Shown here piece by piece: positions 18,140-26,459 of a stretch of 64,000 bases of DNA. The translations under genes were made by a program, and so were the position numbers. The notes below the pieces were generated by a model that had not been told where the DNA came from, did no database searches, and saw nothing but the letters and a program-made list of their open reading frames with translations. Every line of letters starts with the position of its first letter. Position 1 is the stretch's first letter. This stretch comes from Dyadobacter sediminis (GTDB lineage Bacteria; Bacteroidota; Bacteroidia; Cytophagales; Spirosomataceae): positions 1,403,819 to 1,467,818 of the forward strand of contig NZ_VCEI01000011.1 in NCBI RefSeq assembly GCF_005860765.1. Reading direction: 5' to 3'.

Positions 18140-18268
18140 CGAAGTAATTTTACCTCTTTACAGGTACTTTTTTACATAAAACGCTAAAAAAGACATTATA
18201 AAGTTGCTGAATTCGTTTTTTACTGAAAGATTTGTCAATTAGTTGTACTTTCACGGAAAGACCATTTT

Positions 18269-19327
18269 ATGAGTATTGTCAGCAATAATATCAAATATCT
18301 CAGAAGGCTTAACGGCCTTACACAAGAGCAGTTTGCAAGAAAAATTGCGATCAAACGCTCGTTGCTGGGAGCCTATGAAGAAGCGCGGGCCAATCCCAAT
18401 CTGACGAACCTTAAGAATATGGCAGCCGCGTTTGGTATTTCTGTGGACAATCTGCTGAAAAACGATTTAAGAAAGCTGCGGGAAACGCCTGATTTGTCAT
18501 TGCCGCTCAATGCAGCCCGGCCAATGACTGTTTCGCATTCAGGTTCGGTGCAGGCAGCAGCACCTTCCAGAGTCCCGACATTTGCTGAACCTCAGCCGCT
18601 TTCCACCATTATTGACAAGTACAAACAACCGGAACCTGAAATCAGGATGGTTTCAAGACAGGTTAATCTGAAGCCGGTAAACGGCGAAGTGCAACCTGCT
18701 GCAAATCAGCTAAACGGCCTTTTTGCCGAACAACGCAGTACGGCTTCTAAAAAACCGGATGCTGTAAATGACGCCAGCGCGCAGATTCCGGTTTTTAATA
18801 ATAGTTATCCGGCAAGTCCGTTTAACAATGCCATTGAAGACAGAACGGAAAACTATCCGACCATTCAATGGGTTGCCAAAAATCTTCAGCTTGACTACAT
18901 TCAGAACTGCCAGAATCCGTCCTATCTGAATCAGCTGCCTTCATTCCAGCTTCCCAATTTGCCGGCAGGTTATTACCGCGCTTTCGAAAGCGGCGATGAT
19001 TTCATGTATCCGGGCTCTTTGCTTGTTGGAACGTTTGTGCGAAACTGGTACGATATCAAAGACGGCATGCAATACGTGTTTGTGCTGCGCCAGCACGGGT
19101 TTATATACCGAACTGCATTTAACCACGTAAAAACAAATGGCTTTCTGCTGTTGACTTCCGACGACGCGTCCGTCAACGATCTGGAAGTACCGTTGCAGGA
19201 CGTGCTCGAAGTATGGGAAATCAATGCATTCATAAGCTTGCAGATGCCCGTTCCGCAGCCTTCTCTGGAACGAGTAAGCCAGCTTGTGGATGAATTGCAG
19301 ATGGAATTAAGCCAGTATAAACAATAG
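18269..19327 (+). CDS. XRE regulator with degenerate S24-like C-terminal domain
   Basis: A 352-residue protein. The N-terminal HTH covers residues 5-65 (NNIKYLRRLNGLTQEQFARKI, then LLGAYEEARANP). Residues 70-195 form a Pro/Gln/Ala-rich linker. Residues 200-335 look like the S24 LexA/CI fold, but the usual GDSM motif reads SGDDFMYPGS (241-250), so the autocleavage serine is missing. The C-terminal helix (LERVSQLVDELQMEL) may dimerise. It is probably a stable repressor whose sensor domain binds a ligand or protein rather than self-cleaving. It stands 129 bases after folD; no target operator was found. Confidence 0.78.
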   Translation: MSIVSNNIKYLRRLNGLTQEQFARKIAIKRSLLGAYEEARANPNLTNLKNMAAAFGISVDNLLKNDLRKLRETPDLSLPLNAARPMTVSHSGSVQAAAPSRVPTFAEPQPLSTIIDKYKQPEPEIRMVSRQVNLKPVNGEVQPAANQLNGLFAEQRSTASKKPDAVNDASAQIPVFNNSYPASPFNNAIEDRTENYPTIQWVAKNLQLDYIQNCQNPSYLNQLPSFQLPNLPAGYYRAFESGDDFMYPGSLLVGTFVRNWYDIKDGMQYVFVLRQHGFIYRTAFNHVKTNGFLLLTSDDASVNDLEVPLQDVLEVWEINAFISLQMPVPQPSLERVSQLVDELQMELSQYKQ

Positions 19328-19331
19328 TTTT

Positions 19332-20108
19332 TTACTTGGCCAGTGTTTTGAACAAAGCTTCGATCTTGGGCAGATCTTTACTTTTTGCCGTTGTTTCCAG
19401 AACAGCAACGCCCAGCTGATACCAGAGTCCGTCGCCGGCCGTAATGTACAATCCCTTTTGAGATGGTCTGGATTCAGATGCATTTTCTGCAACGAATTCA
19501 GCTTTATAAACGGTATCCATCATCCGCTGTAGTTGAGCCCATTCCAGCTGCCTTGCAGGATTTTTGCCTTTGCTTAATGTAAAGGTTTTCCGGGCAAATG
19601 AAGCTATAAGGTCTACTTGCGTCTGTTTTTTATCTGCATCAATTTCCAGGAATGTCAGTTCAAATGGTTTTTCTCTACCGCTGGCTTCAAAAATCGCCTG
19701 CATGAATTCCTGTAGAAAATAAGACCAGCGTTCTTTGTCGACCGGATAAATGGTTACCATTTTTCCATTTTCTTCCAGTTCCAGTTCAATAAAGTCTTCA
19801 AACTCGCTTTCTTCTCTTTTCCGGATGGTTTTGGAAGATGAAAAAATTTCTTCAAATTCATTGATCCAGTTTGCCGGCAGCGCTCCTTTCCATTTATAAT
19901 CATCATCCGTGGAAAAACCTTCGTCCAGCAAGTCATCTTCATCCATTTCTTCCCGATCCGTATAAACGATACTGAAATCTACGTTCAGCTGATTTGCGGA
20001 AGCGATTCCCAGCTGTAAGGTATAAAAATGCGAAAACGGAGCCGGGACAACCGGCGCGGTCTGAAAACGAATGATATATTGTCCGGGTATCTGAATGTTT
20101 TTATCCAT
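19332..20108 (-). CDS. Hypothetical protein encoded with menE
   Basis: A 258-residue soluble acidic protein. A stretch rich in Glu/Asp (residues 50-62) is followed by mixed strand/helix regions, a basic block near 170 (SFARKTFTLSKGKNPARQ) and a C-terminal helix. No family or catalytic motif is recognised. It begins inside menE (8-base overlap), so it is translated from the same transcript. It might assist menaquinone synthesis or be a passenger. It converges on the XRE regulator, 4 bases apart. Confidence 0.6.
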   Translation of the reverse strand: MDKNIQIPGQYIIRFQTAPVVPAPFSHFYTLQLGIASANQLNVDFSIVYTDREEMDEDDLLDEGFSTDDDYKWKGALPANWINEFEEIFSSSKTIRKREESEFEDFIELELEENGKMVTIYPVDKERWSYFLQEFMQAIFEASGREKPFELTFLEIDADKKQTQVDLIASFARKTFTLSKGKNPARQLEWAQLQRMMDTVYKAEFVAENASESRPSQKGLYITAGDGLWYQLGVAVLETTAKSKDLPKIEALFKTLAK

Positions 20109-21168
20109 GTGAAGATTCTGAAAGCGATTGTACTGTTCTGCGTTTATCCACCTTGCCGGTGGCTGTTCTTGTAAACTGATTCACAAAGTAAACACGTTTA
20201 GGCGTTACATAAGCCGAATTCTGCTTCCTTATTTCAGCAAGCAACGATTCGGACGTGATGGCAGCGATTGTTCCTTCGATAATCAGGATGAGCATCTGGC
20301 CCAGTTTTTCGTCCGGGCGGAACCAGGCAAAAAACGGATTTGGAATTTCAAGGTTATAAAATACTTCTGCCAGGCGTGCATCCACTTCGTCCAGCACCAT
20401 TTTGATGCCTCCGGAATTGATGATATTGTCCGCACGCCCGATCCATTTAAACGTATTTCCATGGATTTCGGCCAGATCATTGGTCTGTACTTTTTCGCCG
20501 TTTGTAACAGCGCCTGAAACATACAGGCAGTTTCTTTCATCAAGACCAAATTCAATTCCGGGCAAAAAAGTGTAATGCAGTTCCGGTTTTTCTCCGTTCA
20601 GCCGGCGTAATGCAACATGCGAAACGGTTTCCGTCATGCCGTAACTCTGATAAACGGGAACAGCAAGATTCAGGACTTTCCTTTGCAGTGCAATGCTGAC
20701 GGGCGCACCGCCAAGTAATATTTTACCCAGTTTATACACCTGGTTTTCGGTTTCCGGATTTTCCAGAATTCCGGAAAGCTGCAACGGAACAAGTGCGGTA
20801 AAATCAAATTCTTCATGGTCCAGATTGAGCAGCGGATTGGAAACGGGTTCAATCACAGTAAGTTTCCAGCCGAGTTCCATGCCGCGGACCAGCATCATCA
20901 GGCCGGCTATATAGGAAATGTTGAGACAAACCAGAGCACGTGTTCCGCTTCCAAGTCCAAGCGTCTTTCCCGTCATGGCTGCGCTGCTTGTGAGCTGATT
21001 TCTGGAAATTGCAATGGGCTTCGGCGTTCCCGTCGAGCCCGATGTATTCAGCATAAATTCTCTTTTACCGCCCAGCCAGGATTTGATAAAGTCGTATGCC
21101 GCGGCAAAATAAGGATGCTCCGGCCTTTGCTGCTGTCCAAAATCGTTTATATCCGTTGTCCACTGCAT
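20101..21168 (-). CDS. menE: o-Succinylbenzoate-CoA ligase (AMP-forming)
   Basis: A 355-residue adenylate-forming enzyme, shorter than typical ANL ligases (about 500) and of the size found in Bacteroidetes MenE. Motifs include the P-loop NTSGSTGTPKP (41-51), YQSYGMTETVSH, and the catalytic lysine region TATGKVDKR near the C-terminus. It joins CoA to o-succinylbenzoate in menaquinone synthesis, using ATP. menB is divergent from it 126 bases away, which supports the assignment. The C-terminal end overlaps a hypothetical gene by 8 bases. Confidence 0.88.
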   Translation of the reverse strand: MQWTTDINDFGQQQRPEHPYFAAAYDFIKSWLGGKREFMLNTSGSTGTPKPIAISRNQLTSSAAMTGKTLGLGSGTRALVCLNISYIAGLMMLVRGMELGWKLTVIEPVSNPLLNLDHEEFDFTALVPLQLSGILENPETENQVYKLGKILLGGAPVSIALQRKVLNLAVPVYQSYGMTETVSHVALRRLNGEKPELHYTFLPGIEFGLDERNCLYVSGAVTNGEKVQTNDLAEIHGNTFKWIGRADNIINSGGIKMVLDEVDARLAEVFYNLEIPNPFFAWFRPDEKLGQMLILIIEGTIAAITSESLLAEIRKQNSAYVTPKRVYFVNQFTRTATGKVDKRRTVQSLSESSHG

Positions 21169-21189
21169 TCGGAAAGTTATTTATTTGTT

Positions 21190-21221
21190 TTTGAAGGAAA
21201 CCCAAACAATCTGTAATTTCG
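21190..21221 (+). promoter_or_regulatory. Candidate menB promoter TTTG-N20-TAATTTCG
   Basis: TTTG at 21190-21193 and TAATTTCG at 21214-21221 match the Bacteroidetes pattern with one mismatch in the -7 element. It lies between the divergent menE and menB genes. The expected start site near 21228 places the ATG at 21295 within a short leader. Confidence 0.45.
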
Positions 21222-21294
21222 CAAATTGTCGCAAATGAGCCGCATGTATTTTTTAGTGCTCTTTGCATTGGTTTTACATCTACATTTTGATTCT

Positions 21295-22119
21295 ATGTCC
21301 AGTTCAGTTCAATGGGAAACCATCAAGGAATATGAGGAAATCCTCTTTACACTTCATGAAGGAATTGCAAAAATAAGCATAAACCGTCCGCACAAGCACA
21401 ATGCATTTACGCCGCTGACGGTGACGGAAATGATCGATGCCATGCATATCTGCCGCGAAGATCCGAGAATTGATGTGATTATTTTAACGGGCGAAGGTGG
21501 AAAAGCTTTCTGTTCGGGAGGCGATCAGTCGGTGCGCGGACATGGCGGTTACATCGGCGATGATCACGTGCCGCGCCTGAACGTGCTGGATCTGCAACGC
21601 ATGATCCGCTCGATCCCGAAAGCAGTCATTGCCATGGTTGCAGGCTGGGCAATCGGCGGCGGACATGTGCTGCATGTGATCTGCGATTTGTCTATAGCAG
21701 CAGAAAATGCGCGTTTCGGGCAAACGGGTCCGAAAGTAGGAAGTTTTGATGGCGGTTTCGGTGCTTCGTATCTGGCGCGCGTCGTTGGTCAGAAAAAAGC
21801 TAGGGAAATATGGTTTTTGTGCGATCAGTACGATGCACAGGAAGCTTTGCAAATGGGATTGGTCAATAAGGTAGTTCCGCTGGAAGAGCTGGAAACGACT
21901 ACAATCGAATGGTGTAAAAAAATCCAGGAAAAAAGTCCATTATCCATCCGGATGCTGAAAAGTTCGTTCAATGCCGAACTGGACGGACAGGCCGGAATCC
22001 AGGAACTTGCCGGAAATGCAACGTTGCTTTATTATCTGAGCGAAGAAGCGAAAGAAGGCCAGAATTCATTCCTTGAAAAAAGAAAACCGGATTTCAGCAA
22101 GTTTCCAAAATTTCCATGA
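21295..22119 (+). CDS. menB: 1,4-dihydroxy-2-naphthoyl-CoA synthase
   Basis: 274 residues from the ATG at 21295; upstream in-frame codons (TTG at 21226, ATGs at 21235 and 21244) would add a hydrophobic stretch not expected for this enzyme. The crotonase-fold enzyme closes the second ring of the naphthoquinone from o-succinylbenzoyl-CoA. Signature blocks are [47 protein letters not shown] and [10 protein letters not shown]. It is the neighbour of divergent menE, and both feed menaquinone synthesis. Confidence 0.95.
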   Translation: MSSSVQWETIKEYEEILFTLHEGIAKISINRPHKHNAFTPLTVTEMIDAMHICREDPRIDVIILTGEGGKAFCSGGDQSVRGHGGYIGDDHVPRLNVLDLQRMIRSIPKAVIAMVAGWAIGGGHVLHVICDLSIAAENARFGQTGPKVGSFDGGFGASYLARVVGQKKAREIWFLCDQYDAQEALQMGLVNKVVPLEELETTTIEWCKKIQEKSPLSIRMLKSSFNAELDGQAGIQELAGNATLLYYLSEEAKEGQNSFLEKRKPDFSKFPKFP

Positions 22120-22171
22120 TCGTTGTAAAGGTCCGTATTTAGAGACCTTTTTAAAATAAAAATTTGAATCA

Positions 22172-22582
22172 ATGAATTACTGGCTTGTAAAAAGTGAACC
22201 TTTTAAATACTCATGGGATCATTTTGTAACTGAAGGTGAGGCTGTATGGGACGGCATCCGCAATTATCAGGCGCGCAACAACCTGATGAGCATGAAAACG
22301 GATGACCTCGTTCTTTTTTATCACAGCAATGAAGGAAAAGAAATTGTAGGGTTGGCAAAGGTTTCAAAAGAATTTTATCCCGATCCGACAACGGAAGAAA
22401 AAGGCTGGGTAGTTGTCAATCTGGTTCCGGTCGCAAAATTTCCCAAAACGGTAACGCTTGCCGAGATAAAAGCAGACAGACGTTTGCAGGATATGCTGCT
22501 GATCCGCAATTCCAGATTATCCGTTATTCCGGTACGGCTTGAAGAATTTGACTTAATCGTAGCATTTGCGCATGAAGTGTAA
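22172..22582 (+). CDS. EVE-domain protein
   Basis: A 136-residue single-domain EVE protein (MNYWLVKSEPFKYSWDHF, EGEAVWDGIRNYQARNNL, DLVLFYHSNEGKEIVGLAKV). The fold binds modified bases in DNA or RNA and is related to YTH and ASCH domains. It is cytoplasmic. The last 17 bases overlap the start of the next gene. Whether it reads modified tRNA or DNA is not known here. Confidence 0.92.
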   Translation: MNYWLVKSEPFKYSWDHFVTEGEAVWDGIRNYQARNNLMSMKTDDLVLFYHSNEGKEIVGLAKVSKEFYPDPTTEEKGWVVVNLVPVAKFPKTVTLAEIKADRRLQDMLLIRNSRLSVIPVRLEEFDLIVAFAHEV

Positions 22583-24149
22583 CCGGCAATTTATTTTCAA
22601 TATTACGTTGGTACTGTTTTTCAGTGCGTTATCGTTGCAATGCGTGCTTTCGCAAGGCGTAAAAAGAATTGAATTGCCGCTATCCGGAAACGCAGCATAC
22701 CAGACGGTTCCGCTTGGCGAACAAGGTGTTCTGCTGATTTCCAAGCCTGACAAAGGAACTTTCAACGTACAGAAATTTGACGCGAACCTCGACCGGATCT
22801 GGTCGATTGACGGTCCGATCGAATCCAATCTGGATTATATTTCATCATCATTTGACGGCAAAGCGGTGTTTCTGCTGTTCAGCAAATACCGCAGTTCCCT
22901 GTACCAGATCGTAAAAGTAAATATCGGGCCGGGGTTTGTGGAAACATTTATGATCAATACGCTGGACCGTTTTGAAATCACTGATTTTAAAACACTCGGC
23001 TATTCGGTTTTCATGGCCGGAATGGTCCGGAATGAACCGGTTCTGATTTTTACGCAGCTTACCAATGCGCAGACCAAAGTACTGCCGTCGGCAATCAAAG
23101 GTTCCAATGCCATTCAGACCGTAGAAGTGGACACGGCGCATCATCTTGTCAATGTAAGTTTTGCCGTAAAAAAAGGCCGTCAAACGCGGATTGTGGCGCG
23201 CTCTTACGAAGAAACCGGCGAGCTGTACACGCAGGTTTCCGTTGATCCGGAAGATGATTATTCCCTGCTGAGCGGAAGAATGCAGGTCCTGAACGATTCC
23301 GTTCGGATCGTGATCGGTACTTACGGGTACAGAAACATGCAGAGCAGCAACAATGCAGCGTCGCAAGGATTATATATCAGCAAAATAGTCCGTGACGAGA
23401 CGGTATTTACCCGGTACCACAGTTTTACCGATTTCAAGAATTTCTTTAATTTCATGAATGAGCGCCAGCAGGAAAAAATCGAAAGGCGCATCCGTAAAAA
23501 GAAAGAAAGCGGTGACGACCTGAAACTGAATTACAGGTTGCTTGTACACGATATCGTACCGAAAGAAAACAATTTCTTGCTCGTTGCAGAAGTTTTTTAC
23601 CCTGAGTACCGCTATCAGAATCCGGGTATGCTGGGCGGAATGGGTTACGGCGGAATCATGAGCTATCCGTTTGGAATGGGCCTTTACAATCCGTACTTAT
23701 GGAACCCGATGTATGGCGGCCGCGGTTATAATCAGCAGGTTTTTGACGGATTCACGTACACGCATGCCGTGATTGCCGATGTGGACCAGAACGGGAAACT
23801 CATTTGGGACAACAGCATTAATTTTGATCATGTAAAAAGCATGGAACTGCGTGAAAAGATCAAGATACAGACGTTCAATAACGGAAATTCCAAACTGGTT
23901 TACAGCCATAACGGTGCCATACGCAGTAAAATCATCAAAGGAAATCAGGTTATTGACAGCGACCGCGTGATCCCGAACGGCACCAATGTAGAAGGCGACA
24001 AAGTAAGAAAAACCAGTACGGATGACATTGATTACTGGTATGGAAACTTTTATCTTGCATGGGGCGAACAGAAAATCGTCAACGCTGCCGGCGATCCGCA
24101 GACAAGAGGAAGAAGAAATGTGTTTTATCTGAATAAAATCGCGTTCTGA
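22566..24149 (+). CDS. Exported hypothetical protein (527 aa)
   Basis: A 527-residue protein with a signal peptide (start at 22566 or 22572; hydrophobic region up to residue 30, ending VLSQ). The body is rich in beta strands, repeatedly in the form 'value or change of a physical quantity' as in beta-propeller proteins (for example TFNVQKFDANLDRIWSIDG, YTHAVIADVDQNGKLIWDN). A Gly/Tyr/Met/Pro-rich segment near 350-385 (MLGGMGYGGIMSYPFGMG) may be a flexible loop. No enzyme motif is seen. It overlaps the EVE gene by 17 bases. It is probably periplasmic. Confidence 0.62.
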   Translation: MRMKCNRQFIFNITLVLFFSALSLQCVLSQGVKRIELPLSGNAAYQTVPLGEQGVLLISKPDKGTFNVQKFDANLDRIWSIDGPIESNLDYISSSFDGKAVFLLFSKYRSSLYQIVKVNIGPGFVETFMINTLDRFEITDFKTLGYSVFMAGMVRNEPVLIFTQLTNAQTKVLPSAIKGSNAIQTVEVDTAHHLVNVSFAVKKGRQTRIVARSYEETGELYTQVSVDPEDDYSLLSGRMQVLNDSVRIVIGTYGYRNMQSSNNAASQGLYISKIVRDETVFTRYHSFTDFKNFFNFMNERQQEKIERRIRKKKESGDDLKLNYRLLVHDIVPKENNFLLVAEVFYPEYRYQNPGMLGGMGYGGIMSYPFGMGLYNPYLWNPMYGGRGYNQQVFDGFTYTHAVIADVDQNGKLIWDNSINFDHVKSMELREKIKIQTFNNGNSKLVYSHNGAIRSKIIKGNQVIDSDRVIPNGTNVEGDKVRKTSTDDIDYWYGNFYLAWGEQKIVNAAGDPQTRGRRNVFYLNKIAF

Positions 24150-24154
24150 TCCCA

Positions 24155-24238
24155 AATTATTCAGTTTCCGGCCAAAAGCCAAAATAATTCGCCGATAGCC
24201 AACAGCTAAAAGCCAAAAGCTAAAAAAAACCCACAACA
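24155..24238. repeat. Short degenerate AGCCAAAAGC repeats upstream of the methyltransferase
   Basis: Between the exported-protein gene and the next start lie variants of AGCCAAAAGC, GATAGCCAACAGC and TAAAAGCCAAAAGCTAAA in tandem. Similar AT-rich spacers are frequent in Bacteroidetes intergenic regions. The tract covers the presumed translation leader of the next gene. Confidence 0.55.
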
Positions 24239-24240
24239 CC

Positions 24241-25128
24241 TTGATACTACTTTCACCCGACCAGCATACCGATTATCAGCTCATTGATACCGGCGGATTC
24301 GAAAAGCTGGAACGTTTCGGCCCTTATATTCTTTCACGTCCGGAGCCGCAGGCAATCTGGGACAAATCGCTTTCTGAACAGGAATGGGAAAAACAGGCGC
24401 ATGCGGTTTTTAAACGCGATAAAAATTCGCAGGAAAAAGGACAATGGATTTCAAAAGCCGGAATGCCGGACAAATGGGTTTTCCAGTACAGAACAAATGC
24501 CTTGCACCTGCGTGCAAAACTGGCACTTTCCTCTTTCAAGCACGTCGGGCTTTTTCCGGAGCAGGCGACAAACTGGGATTATATTTCAAAAAAACTGAAA
24601 CAGATTCCTGAAACGAAGCCGTCCGTTCTGAATCTTTTTGCCTATACTGGCATTGCGTCGCTGGCAGCCAAAGCGTCCGGCGCGGATGTTACGCACGTGG
24701 ATTCGGTCAAACAGGTCATCAGCTGGTCTCGGGAAAATATGGAACTGAGCGGGCTTGACAACATTCGCTGGGTTGTGGAAGATGCACTGAAATTTGTTCA
24801 GCGGGAAGTACGGCGCAATAACCAGTATAACGGAATCATACTGGATCCGCCGGCATACGGGCGCGGGCCGGATGGCGAAAAATGGCTGCTGGAAGAAAGC
24901 CTGAACGAAATACTGCGTTTGTGTGCGCTGCTTTTGAAAAAGGAGAATTTCTTTTTCATCATCAATTTGTACTCACTCGGATTTTCAGCACTTATCGTTG
25001 AAAACCTTATCAAAGCGCATTTCGGCACACAAATACATCATGAATTCGGCGAACTTTTCATTCCGGACTCATTCGGGAAAAACCTGCCGCTCGGTGTATT
25101 TTCCCGATTTTCGGATCAAAGTATTTAA
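24241..25128 (+). CDS. Class I SAM-dependent rRNA methyltransferase, RlmI/RlmK-like; TTG start
   Basis: 295 residues from a TTG at 24241. No ATG occurs in frame between the upstream TAG (24196-24198) and the conserved N-terminus. Motifs are SVLNLFAYTGIASLAAKASGA (SAM motif I), THVDSV, and motif IV LDPPAYGRG, typical of large-subunit rRNA methyltransferases that modify cytosine or guanosine. The N-terminal part (DTGGFEKLERFGPYILSRP) resembles the PUA-like leader of the family. Cytoplasmic. The precise position methylated cannot be read from sequence. Confidence 0.85.
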   Translation: MILLSPDQHTDYQLIDTGGFEKLERFGPYILSRPEPQAIWDKSLSEQEWEKQAHAVFKRDKNSQEKGQWISKAGMPDKWVFQYRTNALHLRAKLALSSFKHVGLFPEQATNWDYISKKLKQIPETKPSVLNLFAYTGIASLAAKASGADVTHVDSVKQVISWSRENMELSGLDNIRWVVEDALKFVQREVRRNNQYNGIILDPPAYGRGPDGEKWLLEESLNEILRLCALLLKKENFFFIINLYSLGFSALIVENLIKAHFGTQIHHEFGELFIPDSFGKNLPLGVFSRFSDQSI

Positions 25129-25203
25129 ATTACGTTCAGATTGTTCAATTTTGTTGTTGAGCGTGCCCAATGACTGGCAATCCAAGTTGCGCTTTTTCAT
25201 CAC

Positions 25204-26400
25204 ATGAAATTCTGTTGTTTTAAATACTTCTGTCTGTTCCTGATTACTTTGCCGGTGCTGATTTCAGGCTGCCAGAGTGATGCAAGAAATGCTACGCGCA
25301 TTCCGCCCGTGATTAAAAAGTCCAGAGCACAATGGCAGAACGACGCCATTCTTTCACTGACCGATCTGATCAACCGCAATATTGATGTGGACCTTAATTA
25401 TTACAAAAGAGCCCGTATCTATTTTGAACGCGAACAGTACACGCTTGCGCTTGCGGATATCAATGAATCCATTTATGAAAAGAACAATGCAAGCGACTAC
25501 TTTTTACTGCGCGGAAAAATCAACCGCGAACTCGGAAAGATGGATCCCGCGCTCGAAGATGCACAGCGCGCCGAAGCATTGCAGCAGAACAGCCCTGACC
25601 TTTACATTCTGCTGGCGGATATTCTTCAGGTAAAAAACAACTTCCGGGAAGCGGCCGGTTATCTTAATCAGGCCATGAAAATGGCGCCTTACGACGGATC
25701 GGCGTATTATGTAAAAGGCATGCTGCAGGCCCGCCAAGGCGATTCACTTGCCAGTATTTCCAGCTTTAATTATGCAATCAGTGTAAATCCGAGGCTGTTG
25801 CGCGCATACGAGCAATGCAGTTTTATATTACGGAAATTAAATAATCCGGATCAGGCGCTTGTTGTGAACCGGAAGGCAATCCGGCGTTTTCCGAAAGCAG
25901 CAGAACTTTACTTCGAAAGAGGCGAAATATTTGCAACGAAACTAAGGCCGGACACGGCACTGATCAATTACAAGAAAGCGGTTGCTTTGAAACCGGACTA
26001 TGAAGAGGCATTGTACAAGGTGGCTACAACGGGCATCGAGCTGAGAGAATACAATCAAGCGCTTCCGGCCTTAACGCGTTTGTACCGGATGAATCCGAAG
26101 TCAAAGGAAATCAACAATATGATTGGTTTCTGTCATGAAAAAACGGGGGATTACGAAAGGGCAAAAGTATATTATACGGATGCGCTTGCGCTCAGTCCGG
26201 GCGATCAGGATGCACGTTACGGCCTGTATCGCATTCGTCAGCGGGAAGGTGCCGGGCTTTATTCCGCCTATGATGCAGACAATGGGAACGGATCGGGTTA
26301 CAAGCTTCTGGACACGTCGCGGGTCAAGATTAACAAAATCCAGCCGAGAGGAACCACAAATATCCGCATCGATTCTACGCGAAAAGCTAAAATTGAATAG
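25204..26400 (+). CDS. TPR lipoprotein
   Basis: A 398-residue lipoprotein with lipobox LISGC (Cys23). About eight TPR-type repeats follow from residues 45 to 345 (for example YYKRARIYFEREQYTLALADINESI, YYVKGMLQARQGDSLASISSFNYAI, GFCHEKTGDYERAKVYYTDAL). The C-terminus (345-398) is low complexity and basic. It is expected on the inner leaflet of the outer membrane, where it could scaffold a complex. The partner is unknown. It lies 60 bases upstream of thrS. Confidence 0.8.
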   Translation: MKFCCFKYFCLFLITLPVLISGCQSDARNATRIPPVIKKSRAQWQNDAILSLTDLINRNIDVDLNYYKRARIYFEREQYTLALADINESIYEKNNASDYFLLRGKINRELGKMDPALEDAQRAEALQQNSPDLYILLADILQVKNNFREAAGYLNQAMKMAPYDGSAYYVKGMLQARQGDSLASISSFNYAISVNPRLLRAYEQCSFILRKLNNPDQALVVNRKAIRRFPKAAELYFERGEIFATKLRPDTALINYKKAVALKPDYEEALYKVATTGIELREYNQALPALTRLYRMNPKSKEINNMIGFCHEKTGDYERAKVYYTDALALSPGDQDARYGLYRIRQREGAGLYSAYDADNGNGSGYKLLDTSRVKINKIQPRGTTNIRIDSTRKAKIE

Positions 26401-26459
26401 ATTTGCACTTTGCCGCACAGCGCAAAGATTTTGAACAATTGTCATCGAATGATTTCTGA

